This document shows positions 17,697 to 27,070 of a DNA stretch of 64,000 nucleotides, one piece after another. The translations under genes were made by a program, and so were the position numbers. The stretch spans positions 405,693-469,692 of the forward strand of contig NZ_QEOL01000001.1 of the NCBI RefSeq assembly GCF_003096715.1, written 5' to 3'. The notes beneath the pieces are model-generated. The model searched no databases. It had not been told where the DNA came from and saw only the letters and a list, made by a program, of their open reading frames with translations. Origin of the DNA: Paraburkholderia silvatlantica (GTDB lineage Bacteria > Pseudomonadota > Gammaproteobacteria > Burkholderiales > Burkholderiaceae). Position 1 is the stretch's first letter. Each line of letters starts with the position of its first letter.

Positions 17697-17707
17697 ATGC
17701 GGGACGG

Positions 17708-18643
17708 TTACGCCGTGGCTGCGGCGCGCAGGCGGTGGACGAGCTGGTTGTCCTTGCCCTGGACCAGCGGCGTGAGCGTGAAATTGAACTCGATGTCCTT
17801 GTACGTGTCGGCTTTCAGGCCGAGCGCGGTGCCTCCGGTCTTCTCGACCACCGGCGGAATCAGTTCTTCACGCGTCGCGTAGGCGAAGTCGTCCCAGATC
17901 AGCGGATCGCCTTCGATATTGAACTGCGTGGTGAGCTTGCGGCTATTGTCCGCCGTAACGAAGAAGTGGACGTGCGCCGGGCGGTTGCCGTGGCGGCCAA
18001 GGCCGTCCAGCAGCCGCTGGGTCGAGCCTTGCGGCGGGCAGCCGTAGCCCACCGGCATGAGTGTGCGGAATTCGTACTTGCCGTCCGCCCCGGTCTTGAC
18101 CGCGCCGCGCAGGTTGAAGTCGTCCTGTGCGCCGGTCGGGTCGAAGTGCGAATAGAAGCCCTTCGAATTGGCGTGCCAGCATTCGACCACGGCGCCCGCG
18201 AGCGGCTTGCCGTCGAGGTCGGTGACCGTGCCGTGAATGACGAGCGGGCCCGCATCGGCGTCGGCGTTGATGTCGATTCTCGACACGCTCTCGCGCACCG
18301 GCGCGCCTGCGACATACAGTGGCCCTTCGATGGTGCGCGGCGTGCCGCCTTCGAGGCCCACCGCCTTGTCGGCGGCGTCCATGCGGATGTCGAGGTACTT
18401 CTCGAGGCCGAGACCGGCAGCGAGCAGCGCCGCTTCGCCGTCCTGGCCGAGCTTGTTCAGATAGTTCACGCCTGCCCAGACTTCATCGGGCGTGATGTCG
18501 AGATCGTCGATGGCCTTGAACAGGTCGCCCAGCAGTCGATAGACGATCTGCTGGAAACGTGCGTTGCCGTTGCCGCCATCGAGATTCGCAGCGGCCTTCA
18601 GCAGGTCCTGCACTTCCTTCGTGTCGAATACTTTTGCGCTCAT
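17708..18643 (-). CDS. catA: Catechol 1,2-dioxygenase
   Basis: A 311-residue intradiol dioxygenase that cleaves catechol to cis,cis-muconate using Fe(III). The N-terminal helical linker domain covers about residues 1-105. The core has Tyr and His iron ligands in [21 protein letters not shown] and [11 protein letters not shown]. The length agrees with the family. It lies between catC and benA on the same strand, so benzoate made into catechol by BenABCD is directly passed to this step. Confidence 0.96.
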   Translation of the reverse strand: MSAKVFDTKEVQDLLKAAANLDGGNGNARFQQIVYRLLGDLFKAIDDLDITPDEVWAGVNYLNKLGQDGEAALLAAGLGLEKYLDIRMDAADKAVGLEGGTPRTIEGPLYVAGAPVRESVSRIDINADADAGPLVIHGTVTDLDGKPLAGAVVECWHANSKGFYSHFDPTGAQDDFNLRGAVKTGADGKYEFRTLMPVGYGCPPQGSTQRLLDGLGRHGNRPAHVHFFVTADNSRKLTTQFNIEGDPLIWDDFAYATREELIPPVVEKTGGTALGLKADTYKDIEFNFTLTPLVQGKDNQLVHRLRAAATA

Positions 18644-18684
18644 CTTTGTCTCCTGGTGCTTGCTGGTATTGAGGGGGAATCAGC

Positions 18685-18975
18685 TCAAGCGTCGTTGTCC
18701 CTGACGGAGGACGGGTGGCGACACAACGGCGTCACCGAAATCTTCATGTACGGAAAAAGCGGCAAGGCGGTGAGAATGTCGTGCAGCTCCGCATTGCTCT
18801 CTACATCGAAGATGCTGTAGTTCGCGTACTCGCCCACCAGTCGCCAGATATGGCGCCACTTGCCGCTGCGCTGCAGCTCCTGCGAATACGCCTTTTCGCG
18901 CGCCTTGATCTCGTTGGCGACATTGGCCGGCATGTCGGCCGGGATGTTCACATCCATGCGTACGTGGAAAAGCAT
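18685..18975 (-). CDS. catC: Muconolactone delta-isomerase
   Basis: A 96-residue enzyme that converts muconolactone to 3-oxoadipate enol-lactone in the catechol branch of the beta-ketoadipate pathway. The hallmark start MLFHVRMDVNIP, the middle KWRHIWRLVGEYANYSIFDV and the LPLFPYMKISVTPL ending identify it. ATG 18975 is preferred to the slightly longer TTG start. It sits 30 bp downstream of catB and 41 bp before catA. Confidence 0.95.
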   Translation of the reverse strand: MLFHVRMDVNIPADMPANVANEIKAREKAYSQELQRSGKWRHIWRLVGEYANYSIFDVESNAELHDILTALPLFPYMKISVTPLCRHPSSVRDNDA

Positions 18976-19004
18976 CGTCAAATTCCGTTTGTCAGTTATC
19001 CAGA

Positions 19005-20153
19005 TTACTTTGCGGATGACTTCGTGACTTTCATGAGGCCATCGCGGGTGAAGCGCTCGACCTTCGCTTCGTCCAGTTCAATGCCCAGGCCCGGGCCGTT
19101 CGGCACCGTCAGCTCGAAGTTGCTGTAGTCCAGGGGGGTAGTCAGAATTTCTTCGGTGATCAGCAAGGGGCCGAACAGTTCGGTGCCCCACTGCAGGTTG
19201 GCGAAGCTCGCAAACAGGTGCGCCGACGCCACCGTGCTGAGCGCGCCTTCGAGCATCGTGCCGCCGTACAGTTCGATACCCGCGGCGTCGGCAATCGTGG
19301 CCACGCGCTGCGCCGCGAACAGTCCGCCGCTCTGTTCGATCTTGATGGCGAACACATCGGCGCCCTCGTTCTTCGCAATCTCGAAGGCGCTTTCCGGTCC
19401 CTGCAGGATTTCGTCGGCCATCAACGCCACGGGGAACCGCCGCATGAGGCGCGCCAGCGCCGCAGGCGAAGCGACCGGCTGCTCGACCAGTTCGCAGCCG
19501 GCTTCCGCCAGCGCGGGAATCGCCCATGCCGCCTGCGTCTCGCTCCAGGCCATGTTGACGTCCACGCGCACGGCGGCACGCTCGCCCACGGCCTTCTTGA
19601 TGTCGGCGACGTGCTTGATGTCGGTCTTGAGATCCTTCGCGCCGATCTTCAGCTTGAAGATCTTGTGGCGGCGCACTTCGAGCATGGTCTCGGCTTCGGC
19701 GATGTCCTTCGATGTGTCGCCCGAAGCGAGCGTCCATGCCACCGGCAGGCGCTCGCGGCGGCGGCCGCCCAGCAGTTCGCTCACCGGCACGCCCAAGCGC
19801 TTGCCCTGCGCGTCGAGCAGCGCGGTTTCCAGCGCGCACTTGGCGAAGTGATTGACCTTCACGAGCTTGCCCAGATGCGCCATGAGCGCCTGGATTCGTG
19901 TGGCGTCCTGGCCGATCATCGCCGGGGCGAAGTAGGCATCGATCGCCAGCTTCATCGCTTCCGGGCTTTCGGGACCGTAGGCCATGCCGGCAATCGTCGT
20001 ACCTTCACCGACGCCGGTCACGCCGTCGCTGCAATACACCTTCACCAGCATCAGGGTTTGCCCGTACATCGTCGCGACGGACAGCTTGTGAGGACGAATC
20101 GTCGGCAGATCGACGAGGCGGGTTTCGATACGTTCGATCGTGGCGGAAGTCAT
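19005..20153 (-). CDS. catB: Muconate cycloisomerase
   Basis: A 382-residue enolase-superfamily enzyme that forms muconolactone from cis,cis-muconate. The KxK catalytic lysine motif is in IFKLKIGAKD, the metal ligands follow in VRVDVNMAW, the VEQPV segment and LMADEIL, and the ending LELTVPNGPGLG-type block is present. I chose ATG 20153 (MTSATIERIETRLVDLP); ATG 20180 would add nine residues, and neither has a strong ribosome binding site. It heads the minus-strand catBCA run and is divergent from catR. Confidence 0.94.
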   Translation of the reverse strand: MTSATIERIETRLVDLPTIRPHKLSVATMYGQTLMLVKVYCSDGVTGVGEGTTIAGMAYGPESPEAMKLAIDAYFAPAMIGQDATRIQALMAHLGKLVKVNHFAKCALETALLDAQGKRLGVPVSELLGGRRRERLPVAWTLASGDTSKDIAEAETMLEVRRHKIFKLKIGAKDLKTDIKHVADIKKAVGERAAVRVDVNMAWSETQAAWAIPALAEAGCELVEQPVASPAALARLMRRFPVALMADEILQGPESAFEIAKNEGADVFAIKIEQSGGLFAAQRVATIADAAGIELYGGTMLEGALSTVASAHLFASFANLQWGTELFGPLLITEEILTTPLDYSNFELTVPNGPGLGIELDEAKVERFTRDGLMKVTKSSAK

Positions 20154-20233
20154 CTCGAATGCGTGAAGTGAAGAAGGCATGGTGGATTTATACCCGCCGC
20201 ACATCCACGAGATCCAATACTATTTGCGTCCAA

Positions 20234-20256
20234 TTCCATACCTTTATAATATGGAA
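20234..20256. promoter_or_regulatory. CatR-type operator candidate in the catB-catR intergenic region
   Basis: TTCCATA and TATGGAA form a perfect 7-bp inverted repeat with 9 bp between. It contains the T-N11-A pattern typical of LysR-type activators, and lies 80 bp upstream of catB and 90 bp upstream of catR. Muconate-responsive CatR activation of catB from such a site is established in pseudomonads; its use here is inferred. Confidence 0.6.
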
Positions 20257-20345
20257 GACTCTATATCGCCCATATAAAGGCCGATATTGCGATGCATCAT
20301 ATTCTCAGAGTATTGATAATTGGATGCGCCATTTGGGAAACAAAC

Positions 20346-21266
20346 ATGGATCTGCGCCAGCTTCGTTACTTCGTTGCCGTTGTCCGCGAGCGCAATTTCA
20401 CGCGCGCCGCTGAACAGCTTTGCATCGCTCAACCGCCGCTGAGCCGGCAGATTCAATTGCTCGAACAGGAGATCGGCGTGCCCCTTCTGATACGCAATAC
20501 GCGGCCGGTGCGCACGACCGATGCGGGACGCCTCGTCTACGAGCAGGCCATGCAGATTCTTGGGCGCGTCGAACAGCTGCAGGCGAGCGCCAAACACGTG
20601 GGGCTGCATCACCGCACCGTGTTGTCGATCGGCTTCGTCGCCTCCGTTCTGTATTCGGGACTGCCGCCGCTGATGCGCAAGCTGCGCCAGAATGCGCCGG
20701 AGCTCGACATCCAGATGGTCGAGCTGATGTCGGTGCAGCAGATCGAGGCGTTGAAGGAAGGCCGCATCGATATCGGCTTCGGACGCGTGCGCCACAGCGA
20801 CCCCAACGTGGCCGGTATCGTCCTGCGCGAAGAGCCCCTTGCGGTGGTGGTGCCGATCGGCAGCGAGATGGCGCAGGAATCGACCCCCATCCCCATCGAG
20901 CAACTGGCCGGACAGAAACTGATTGTTTATCCCAAGGAGCCGCGCCCCAGTTTCGCCGATCAGGTATTGAACGTGTTGCACGGCGACGGCGTGCAACCGG
21001 GTGAAGTGCTGGAAGTGCGGGAAATCCAGACGGCGCTGGGTCTCGTCGCGGCCGAGTTCGGCGTATGCGTGATCCCCGCTTCCGCGCGGCAGTTGCGTCA
21101 GGACGTGCACTACCGGCTGATCGACAGCGACCACGCGACTTCGCCGATCATTCTGAATCACCGCGTGAACGACAACTCCGTCTACGTCGATCTCGTGAAG
21201 CAACTGGTCAGGGAAATGTACGCCGAGCCCCAGACGTGGCTGCCTGCGAAGAAGCAAAAGGCTTGA
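20346..21266 (+). CDS. catR: LysR-family activator of catechol genes
   Basis: A 306-residue LysR-type regulator starting MDLRQLRYFVAVVRERNFTR at ATG 20346. The winged HTH covers residues 1-60 (AAEQLCIAQPPLSRQIQLLE) and the effector domain contains a conserved periplasmic-binding-like fold ending in LVKQLVREM. It is transcribed divergently from catBCA and its product most resembles CatR/BenM regulators that respond to cis,cis-muconate. The upstream in-frame extension to 20292 lacks homology and is excluded. Confidence 0.92.
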   Translation: MDLRQLRYFVAVVRERNFTRAAEQLCIAQPPLSRQIQLLEQEIGVPLLIRNTRPVRTTDAGRLVYEQAMQILGRVEQLQASAKHVGLHHRTVLSIGFVASVLYSGLPPLMRKLRQNAPELDIQMVELMSVQQIEALKEGRIDIGFGRVRHSDPNVAGIVLREEPLAVVVPIGSEMAQESTPIPIEQLAGQKLIVYPKEPRPSFADQVLNVLHGDGVQPGEVLEVREIQTALGLVAAEFGVCVIPASARQLRQDVHYRLIDSDHATSPIILNHRVNDNSVYVDLVKQLVREMYAEPQTWLPAKKQKA

Positions 21267-21360
21267 AGCGATGTGCCGCCTACCCCGGTTCGCTCAGGAA
21301 TGCGCGCACGGCGGCGCCGGTCTCGTGCGGCTTGCAGCCTGCGTGCGCTGAAGCGAACCA

Positions 21361-22686
21361 TCACTGCGCGGCGAGCCGCTCCGCCGAGAAACGCACGCCG
21401 TCGAAAAGCCGCTCGGCCACGCGCCCGGGAAAGCCTTCCGGCAGCGCCGCCGCGACCTCCTCTATCGCGCCGGGCGTGCGCGCCAGCACGCGCTCGATCA
21501 GCGGCCCCGCATCCGCCCCGTAGTGGCACAGTCGCGCGGTGGCGTCGAAATGCGCGCGCTTCACGTCGCGCATGCGATAGTGGCGCGCCTTGCCCCACAC
21601 CGCCATGGCAAGCGACGCCTTGTGCCACGACCATTGATTGCCGCCGTCGCCCTCCACGGGCCAGATCGACATGACGTCATAGAGCGGCGCGAGCTGAAAG
21701 CGTCCTGCCGGCAACAGGCGGATGCTGAAATTCTTCGCGTGGCCGTCCGGTGCCGCGAGCATCCAGAAGACGATTTGCGCAACGAGAAACGTTTCGAGGT
21801 CCTCGCGCGCCTGGAGCGACTGGCGCAGGAGACCGGCAATCTCGCGCACGCCGGGACCGCCATGCGCTTCGTACTTGCGATGCGGCGGCACGCCGAGCGC
21901 CTGGCAGAAGTCCTCCTGCGGCAGGCGCAGCAGGCCACCGGTGCGCGAGCGCGTACGATCGAAGCGCTCCACGCTGAGCACCTTCTGCGCGCCGAACTGG
22001 ATGATCTGCGCCTGCGAAGCGGGCAAACCGTAGGCCCTCAGCAGTGCCAGACAAAGCCATTCGTTTTCGACTGAGGTATTGAAGTCCACCTTGCGATGGC
22101 CGATCAGCCCCAGTGGCAGCTTGAGAATATGGGTAGTAGGCGTGGCGCCGCGCGGCAGCAGCCATCTGCCGCGGTGGCGCAAGAGCGCGGTCTTCTCCTG
22201 CGCGCCCGCCAGCGAAATGCGCAGGTCGTCGGTCTCGAGCGCGCCACCGGGCAGCGCGCCGGCCGTTTCGAGCAGCAGGCGCTCGATGACGGCATCGCTC
22301 AGCGCGGTGCCTTCGATGCGGTCGACGCGGCCCGGCGTTTCGTCCTCGCCCAGCAGTTGCACCGCGCCCACGCAATCGCGCCCAATGGCCTTGAGCAGGT
22401 CGAAGGCCTCGAGCGTATCGGTGCGAAAACGCGCGGCGATGCGGCGGCGGATGGGCTCGCTGTCGGGCAGGAGATTGTCGAAAAAGTGCTGCACGCGTTC
22501 GCCGCGCAACGGCACGTCGCCGATGCCGAACGGCAGCGAGAGCGAAAGCGGCCGGCCGACGGCCGAGCGCTTCCACGCGTCGTCATAACGCAACTCGGCG
22601 TCGCCGGCGGACGTCATGACCCACGTGCCCACGCGCTCGCCGTTGGCCCAGATCGATAGCGCGCGCGAATGCGATTTGCGGCCCAT
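21361..22686 (-). CDS. hipA: HipA-family serine/threonine kinase toxin
   Basis: A 441-residue HipA-type kinase. Its N-terminal subdomain (GRKSHSRALSIWANGERVGTW in order) is followed by the central SLAGAQEKTALL segment that carries the regulatory serine region, the catalytic loop APDGHAKNFSI, and LAPLYDVMS with the metal-binding aspartate. HipA proteins phosphorylate glutamyl-tRNA synthetase or related targets to cause growth arrest. ATG 22686 is likely; GTG codons at 22692 and 22695 overlap the hipB stop and could also serve. It is downstream of hipB in the usual BA order. Confidence 0.9.
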   Translation of the reverse strand: MGRKSHSRALSIWANGERVGTWVMTSAGDAELRYDDAWKRSAVGRPLSLSLPFGIGDVPLRGERVQHFFDNLLPDSEPIRRRIAARFRTDTLEAFDLLKAIGRDCVGAVQLLGEDETPGRVDRIEGTALSDAVIERLLLETAGALPGGALETDDLRISLAGAQEKTALLRHRGRWLLPRGATPTTHILKLPLGLIGHRKVDFNTSVENEWLCLALLRAYGLPASQAQIIQFGAQKVLSVERFDRTRSRTGGLLRLPQEDFCQALGVPPHRKYEAHGGPGVREIAGLLRQSLQAREDLETFLVAQIVFWMLAAPDGHAKNFSIRLLPAGRFQLAPLYDVMSIWPVEGDGGNQWSWHKASLAMAVWGKARHYRMRDVKRAHFDATARLCHYGADAGPLIERVLARTPGAIEEVAAALPEGFPGRVAERLFDGVRFSAERLAAQ

Positions 22687-22688
22687 GC

Positions 22689-22934
22689 TCACCACTCCGG
22701 CGCGCCGGCGGCCGCCTCGCGCGACTGCACGCAGAGTTCCAGCCCGTAGAGCGCGAAAAGCGCGAGCATCTGCTCGAGCGAGAGGCTGGCGGCACCCGTG
22801 GTTTCGAGTGCGGAAAGGCGCGGCTGGCCGATGCCGAGATGCGCCGCGGCCTGCGCCTGGGTCATGCCGCGCGCCTTGCGGGCCGATTGCAGAATCTCGC
22901 CAAGCCCGCCTGGCGTCTGGACGATGATCTTCAT
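22689..22934 (-). CDS. hipB: HipB-like XRE-family antitoxin
   Basis: An 81-residue helix-turn-helix protein: LGEILQSARKARGMTQAQAA, then HLGIGQPRLSALETTGAASL is a full XRE HTH (about residues 10-60). It ends with the hydrophobic LEQMLALFALYGLEL helix common to HipB. It would bind and restrain HipA and repress the operon. The stop touches the hipA start region. An inverted repeat immediately upstream (22949-22971) is the obvious operator. Confidence 0.9.
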   Translation of the reverse strand: MKIIVQTPGGLGEILQSARKARGMTQAQAAAHLGIGQPRLSALETTGAASLSLEQMLALFALYGLELCVQSREAAAGAPEW

Positions 22935-22948
22935 GGCATATTCCTGTG

Positions 22949-22971
22949 AGGCATAAACCGATTATATGCCT
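22949..22971. promoter_or_regulatory. hipBA operator candidate
   Basis: AGGCATA and TATGCCT form a perfect 7-bp inverted repeat with a 9-bp spacer, starting 15 bp upstream of the hipB ATG. HipB proteins bind spaced palindromes of this type in their own promoter (TATCC-N8-GGATA in E. coli). The motif is different here but the architecture fits. Confidence 0.6.
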
Positions 22972-22989
22972 GTGGGGAATATTTCGCCA

Positions 22990-23034
22990 ATATCACTCAC
23001 ACGAATAAACCGGAAATATCGCTCACACGAATAA
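22990..23034. repeat. Two 19-bp direct repeats upstream of hipBA
   Basis: ATATCACTCACACGAATAA (22990-23008) recurs with one mismatch at 23016-23034, a 26-bp period. The copies flank the sequence ACCGGAAATATCG, which appears again, in reverse orientation, near 27,355. They may be extra HipB or other regulator sites. Confidence 0.55.
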
Positions 23035-23084
23035 TCGCCCGGCGAACCTCCTGGATCCGGCTCGATTGCCGCGCACGGCGGCGC

Positions 23085-24230
23085 TCACGCGCGCGCCGCC
23101 TCCTGCGTCCGCTCACGCGCTCGCACGTCGAACGCGCCGCCCGTCAATGCCTGATCGCGCAGCGTCACCGGTTTCTTGCCCGGCAGCAACGGAAACACCA
23201 GTTCGGCGAAGCGGATCGCCTCTTCGAGGTGAGGATAGCCCGACAGCACGAAGCTGTCCGCACCGGCGTCCACGTATTCCTTGAGGCGCGCCGACACGGT
23301 TTGGGGGTCGCCCACGAGGGCCGTGCCCGCGCCGCCGCGCACGAGGCCCACGCCGGCCCACAGGTTCGGGCTGATCTCGAGCCTGTCGCGGCTGCCGCCA
23401 TGCAACTCGGCCATGCGGCGCTGGCCCACCGAATCCATGCGCGCGTAGTTATCCTGGGCGCGGCGGATATCGTCGTCATCGAGCTTGCTGATGAGGCGCT
23501 CGGCGGCGGCCCACGCTTCGTCGCTGGTCTCGCGCACGATCACGTGCAGGCGTACGCCGAGCTTGAGCGTGCGTCCATGGCGCGCCGCCCGCGCGCGGAT
23601 ATCGGCGAACTTCTGCGCGACGGCCTCTGGTGGCTCGCCCCACGTGAGATAGGCGTCCACGTGCCTGGCCGCCAGCTCGTGCGCCGCCGGCGACGAGCCG
23701 CCGAAATACAGCGGCGGATGCGGCGTCTGAACCGGCGTGTGAAAATTCTGCGCGCCCTGCACGCGCAAATGCTTGCCCTCGAAGTCCACCGTGTGGCCGC
23801 GCAGCAGATCGCGCCAGATCGTCAGGAATTCGTCGGCGGCTTCGTAGCGCTCGTCGTGCGCGAGGAACACGCCGTCGGCCGCGAGTTCGGTGGCGTCGCC
23901 ACCCGGTACGACGTTGAGCAGCAAACGGCCGTTCAATGCCTGGTCGAGCGTGGCCGCCTGGCGCGCCGAAGCGGTGGGACTGCCAAGCGACGTGCGCAGC
24001 GCGACGAGCAGCTTGATGCGCTGCGTGACCGGCGCAAGGCTCGCTGCCGTCACCCACGGGTCGAGGCAGCTGCTGCCGGTGGGAATCAGGAGGCCGTCGT
24101 AGCCGAGTTCTTCGGCGGTCACGGCGATCTGGCGCATATAGGCGTTGGTCGGCGCGCGGCCGAAATCGGATTTGCCAAGGTAGCGGGTGTCGCCGGAAGT
24201 CGGCAAGAACCAGAAGATATCGAGACTCAT
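23085..24230 (-). CDS. ssuD: FMNH2-dependent alkanesulfonate monooxygenase
   Basis: A 381-residue luciferase-like TIM-barrel enzyme that releases sulfite from alkanesulfonates using FMNH2 and O2. Conserved pieces are [19 protein letters not shown] at the start, [24 protein letters not shown] and [11 protein letters not shown], and the length is typical of SsuD. The usual partners (ssuE flavin reductase, ssuACB transporter) are absent within the window; the neighbours are hipBA and a DUF427 gene, so it is either a lone copy or the rest of the operon is elsewhere. Confidence 0.92.
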   Translation of the reverse strand: MSLDIFWFLPTSGDTRYLGKSDFGRAPTNAYMRQIAVTAEELGYDGLLIPTGSSCLDPWVTAASLAPVTQRIKLLVALRTSLGSPTASARQAATLDQALNGRLLLNVVPGGDATELAADGVFLAHDERYEAADEFLTIWRDLLRGHTVDFEGKHLRVQGAQNFHTPVQTPHPPLYFGGSSPAAHELAARHVDAYLTWGEPPEAVAQKFADIRARAARHGRTLKLGVRLHVIVRETSDEAWAAAERLISKLDDDDIRRAQDNYARMDSVGQRRMAELHGGSRDRLEISPNLWAGVGLVRGGAGTALVGDPQTVSARLKEYVDAGADSFVLSGYPHLEEAIRFAELVFPLLPGKKPVTLRDQALTGGAFDVRARERTQEAARA

Positions 24231-24443
24231 CAGTGATCCTGCTGCAGGTAAATGAAGGCGCGGGTGAAGACTCGAAGCGCGAATGCGCGCGGCGCAATCG
24301 CGTGACTATCGCCGCCCGTGCGTCGAACTCAGTCGCGCCCTCATTGAAACAGTCTGCAGCGCTTTCCCCTACCAGTTAATCTGCAATTGCATATGATGTA
24401 TTCGGCTAAACACCGTATTCCCTCTTTCGCGAGGACCCCAGCC

Positions 24444-24821
24444 ATGGGCACACAGACCGTCAAAATTCCCGGCCCCGATCACCCGATCACGGTCGAACCG
24501 GCGCACACGCGCGTGGTGGTGAAAGCAGGCGGCCGCGTGGTCGCCGACACGCGCCGTGCGCTCACGCTGCGCGAGGCGAGCTATCCGGCCGTGTTCTACA
24601 TACCGCGCGAGGACGCCGACATGTCGCTGCTCTCCCGCACGGAACACAAAAGCTGGTGCCCGTACAAGGGCGAGGCGTCGTACTACTCGATCACGCCAGG
24701 CGGCGCGCGAGCCGTGAACGCGATATGGAGCTACGAAATGCCGCATGAAGCGGTATCGGCAATCAAGGACCACCTTGCGTTCTACCCGGATCGCGTCGAT
24801 TCGATCGAAACGGCCGACTGA
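24444..24821 (+). CDS. DUF427 domain protein
   Basis: A 125-residue protein of the DUF427 family (start MGTQTVKIPGPDHPITVEP). The family hallmarks are visible: YIPREDADMSLL, then HKSWCPYKGEASYYS and the late IWSYEMPHEA and FYPDRV. DUF427 proteins are small beta-tent-fold cytoplasmic proteins with no established reaction. ATG 24444 is chosen because the family alignment begins there. It is transcribed away from ssuD. Confidence 0.88.
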   Translation: MGTQTVKIPGPDHPITVEPAHTRVVVKAGGRVVADTRRALTLREASYPAVFYIPREDADMSLLSRTEHKSWCPYKGEASYYSITPGGARAVNAIWSYEMPHEAVSAIKDHLAFYPDRVDSIETAD

Positions 24822-25060
24822 ACGCCTCGCGCCGCCCATCGATGCGCAACACATAACGCCACACGACGCTAACCGCTCAAGATTTGTGCCGAGCCGGCCG
24901 TCATGCATGTTGGCCCTCGGGGGAACCGATCGGCCGCCAACGATGCCGCGGCGACGCGACATCCGCTTCGCCGACGCCCACTCGGGCCCCAAGATGTGCC
25001 AGGATTCGGTTATTCGTGCGGCTAAGCCCGCCGCACCCCGCTCCCTTACATCCAACCGAC

Positions 25061-26563
25061 ATGCAACAAGGCACCCCGGCCACTGCGGCCAGTTTTGCCA
25101 ACATGGGCGTCGATCTGCTCGACTTCTTCGACGTGACGCCCACTTCGCTGTGGCTCGAGGACTATAGCCAGCTGCGCGCGCTCTTCGACAGTTGGCGTGC
25201 ACAAGGCGTGACGAGCCTGCGCCAGTTCCTCGAAGACGATCCGCGCCGCGTGGCCGAATGCTCGGCCTGCATCCGCGTGCTCAAGGTCAACCGCCATACG
25301 CTCGATCTTTACGGTGCGCGCGACTATGAAGAGCTCGCCGCGCATCTTCCGCAGGTGCTGCGCGACGACATGTTCCAGGCACACGTGGGCGAGCTCGAGC
25401 AGATGTGGGCCGGCCACACGACGTTCGAGAGCAAGAGCGTGAACTACACGCTGCGCGGCCGGCGCATGGACATCCTGTTGCGCGGCGTGATCCTGCCGGG
25501 CCACGAAACCGACTGGAGCCGCGTGCTCGTGGCGATCGAAGACGTCTCGGCGCTCGAAGAAGCGCGCCATCGGGCGGCCGTGAGCGAGCAATACGCGCTC
25601 GGCGTCTTCGAACACTCGCCGGTTTCGCTGTGGGTCGAAGACTTCTCGGCCATTCGCGAACTGCTCAACGAGGTACGCGAGCAGGGCATCATCGACTTTC
25701 GCACCTTCACCGACGTACACCCCGAATTTGTCGAGCGCTGCATGAGCGAGATTCAGGTGCTCGACGTGAATCACTACACACTGGGCATGTTTCGCGCACC
25801 GGACAAAGCCACGCTGCTCGCGCGCCTGCCCGAGGTATTCCGCGACGAAATGCGTCCGCATTTTCGCGAGCAGTTGCTCGATCTCTGGGAAGGCCGACTC
25901 TTTCAGCAGCGCGAGGTGGTGAACTACGCGCTCGACGGCAGCGAGGTCAACGTACACCTGCAGTTTTCCGTATTCCCGGGCCACGAAGCACAGTGGGACC
26001 TCGTGCTGCTCGCGCTCACCGACATCACGGCGCGCAAGAAAGCCGAAGCCTACCTCGAATTCCTCGGCAAGCACGACGTGCTCACGAAGCTCAAGAACCG
26101 CTCGTTCTATGTGGACGAACTCAATCGTCTGCATCGTAAGGGGCCGTTCCCGGTGAGCGCGATCGTCGTGGACATGGACAACCTGAAGACGGTGAACGAC
26201 CAGCTCGGCCACGCCGCGGGCGACGCGTTGCTGCGCCGCGCCGGTGAAGTGCTCGCGAAAGCGATCCAGAAACCCTGGCAGGCCGCCCGCATCGGCGGCG
26301 ACGAATTCGCCGTGCTGATGCCCGGCGCCGACGTGCGCGATGCGCAAACCGTGGTGGACAGCATCACCAAACTGGTGGAGCTGAACAACCAGTTTTACGG
26401 CGGACCGACGCTGAGTTTTTCAATGGGCTTTGCGGGCTGCGAGGAAGGCGAAAGCGTGGAAGCGATGCTGCGCGAAGCGGACGCCGCGATGTACGAGGCC
26501 AAGCGCCGCCGCAACGAAACGAGCCGCACGTCGCTGGAAGCCGACGCCGCGCGCGATGCCTGA
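25061..26563 (+). CDS. Diguanylate cyclase with two tandem PAS-like sensor domains
   Basis: A 500-residue soluble GGDEF protein. Two copies of the same PAS-like sensor lie at about residues 20-175 and 182-330; compare TPTSLWLEDYSQLRALF with SPVSLWVEDFSAIRELL, and the paired VLPGHETDW-like and VFPGHEAQW ends. The catalytic domain follows (HDVLTKLKNRSFY; DMDNLKTVNDQLGHAAGD; IGGDEFAVLM), so it should make cyclic di-GMP. The inhibitory I-site RxxD, normally just before GGDEF, is absent (PWQAAR). ATG 25061 is chosen since upstream sequence is low complexity. Confidence 0.92.
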   Translation: MQQGTPATAASFANMGVDLLDFFDVTPTSLWLEDYSQLRALFDSWRAQGVTSLRQFLEDDPRRVAECSACIRVLKVNRHTLDLYGARDYEELAAHLPQVLRDDMFQAHVGELEQMWAGHTTFESKSVNYTLRGRRMDILLRGVILPGHETDWSRVLVAIEDVSALEEARHRAAVSEQYALGVFEHSPVSLWVEDFSAIRELLNEVREQGIIDFRTFTDVHPEFVERCMSEIQVLDVNHYTLGMFRAPDKATLLARLPEVFRDEMRPHFREQLLDLWEGRLFQQREVVNYALDGSEVNVHLQFSVFPGHEAQWDLVLLALTDITARKKAEAYLEFLGKHDVLTKLKNRSFYVDELNRLHRKGPFPVSAIVVDMDNLKTVNDQLGHAAGDALLRRAGEVLAKAIQKPWQAARIGGDEFAVLMPGADVRDAQTVVDSITKLVELNNQFYGGPTLSFSMGFAGCEEGESVEAMLREADAAMYEAKRRRNETSRTSLEADAARDA

Positions 26564-26610
26564 AGCTCGATGCGCGCGCAACGCTTCGGATACCGCAAGA
26601 AAAGCAGGGA

Positions 26611-26642
26611 AGAAAAAGCGGCCGGCATGTAAGCATGCCGGC
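26611..26642 (-). terminator. Strong terminator downstream of the HU gene
   Basis: GCCGGCATG and CATGCCGGC form a perfect 9-bp stem with a TAAG loop. On the minus strand the stem is followed by CGCTTTTTCTT, a rho-independent terminator. It lies 150 bp after the HU stop, and also only 58 bp after the cyclase stop on the plus strand, so it may serve both genes. Confidence 0.75.
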
Positions 26643-26791
26643 TTGCCGAGGGCTTTGCGCTCTCGTTTCACACACTCAGGCCAGCGGCGCGACGCCACCT
26701 GCCTGAGTGCGGGCCACCGCACTGGCGTGATGCTGCGCCGCGCGCCAGCAAGCCAGCTGCGCGCGCGTCCGCCATGGCGGCGGACCTGGCA

Positions 26792-27070
26792 TCACGACGC
26801 GTTGACGGCGTCCTTGAATGCCTTGCCAGCGGTGAACTTCACCGTCTTGGCGGCGGCAATCTGGATCTCCGCGCCCGTGGCAGGGTTGCGGCCCACACGG
26901 GCGGCACGCTGGCCAGTCGAGAACGAGCCGAAGCCGACGAGTTGCACGGAGTCACCCGAGGTGACCGCACGCGTGACGACCTCGAGAATCGCGTCGATGG
27001 CTGCGCCCGTGGCTGCCTTGGTCTCGCCCGTGCTAGCGGCGACTGCGTCAATGAGTTCCTGTTTGTTCAT
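26792..27070 (-). CDS. HU-family DNA-binding protein
   Basis: A 92-residue histone-like protein ([20 protein letters not shown]) with the complete HU fold: two N-terminal helices, the VQLVGFGSF strand, the beta-arm with [10 protein letters not shown] and the C-terminal [14 protein letters not shown] helix. It binds and bends DNA as a dimer in the nucleoid. It is a short form without the Ala/Lys-rich tail found in some Burkholderia HU proteins. A strong terminator lies downstream. Confidence 0.95.
   Translation of the reverse strand: MNKQELIDAVAASTGETKAATGAAIDAILEVVTRAVTSGDSVQLVGFGSFSTGQRAARVGRNPATGAEIQIAAAKTVKFTAGKAFKDAVNAS

Noticed and set aside
20244..21257. Minus-strand frame opposite catR
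   Set aside because: Overlaps a well-defined LysR gene and has no domain of its own.
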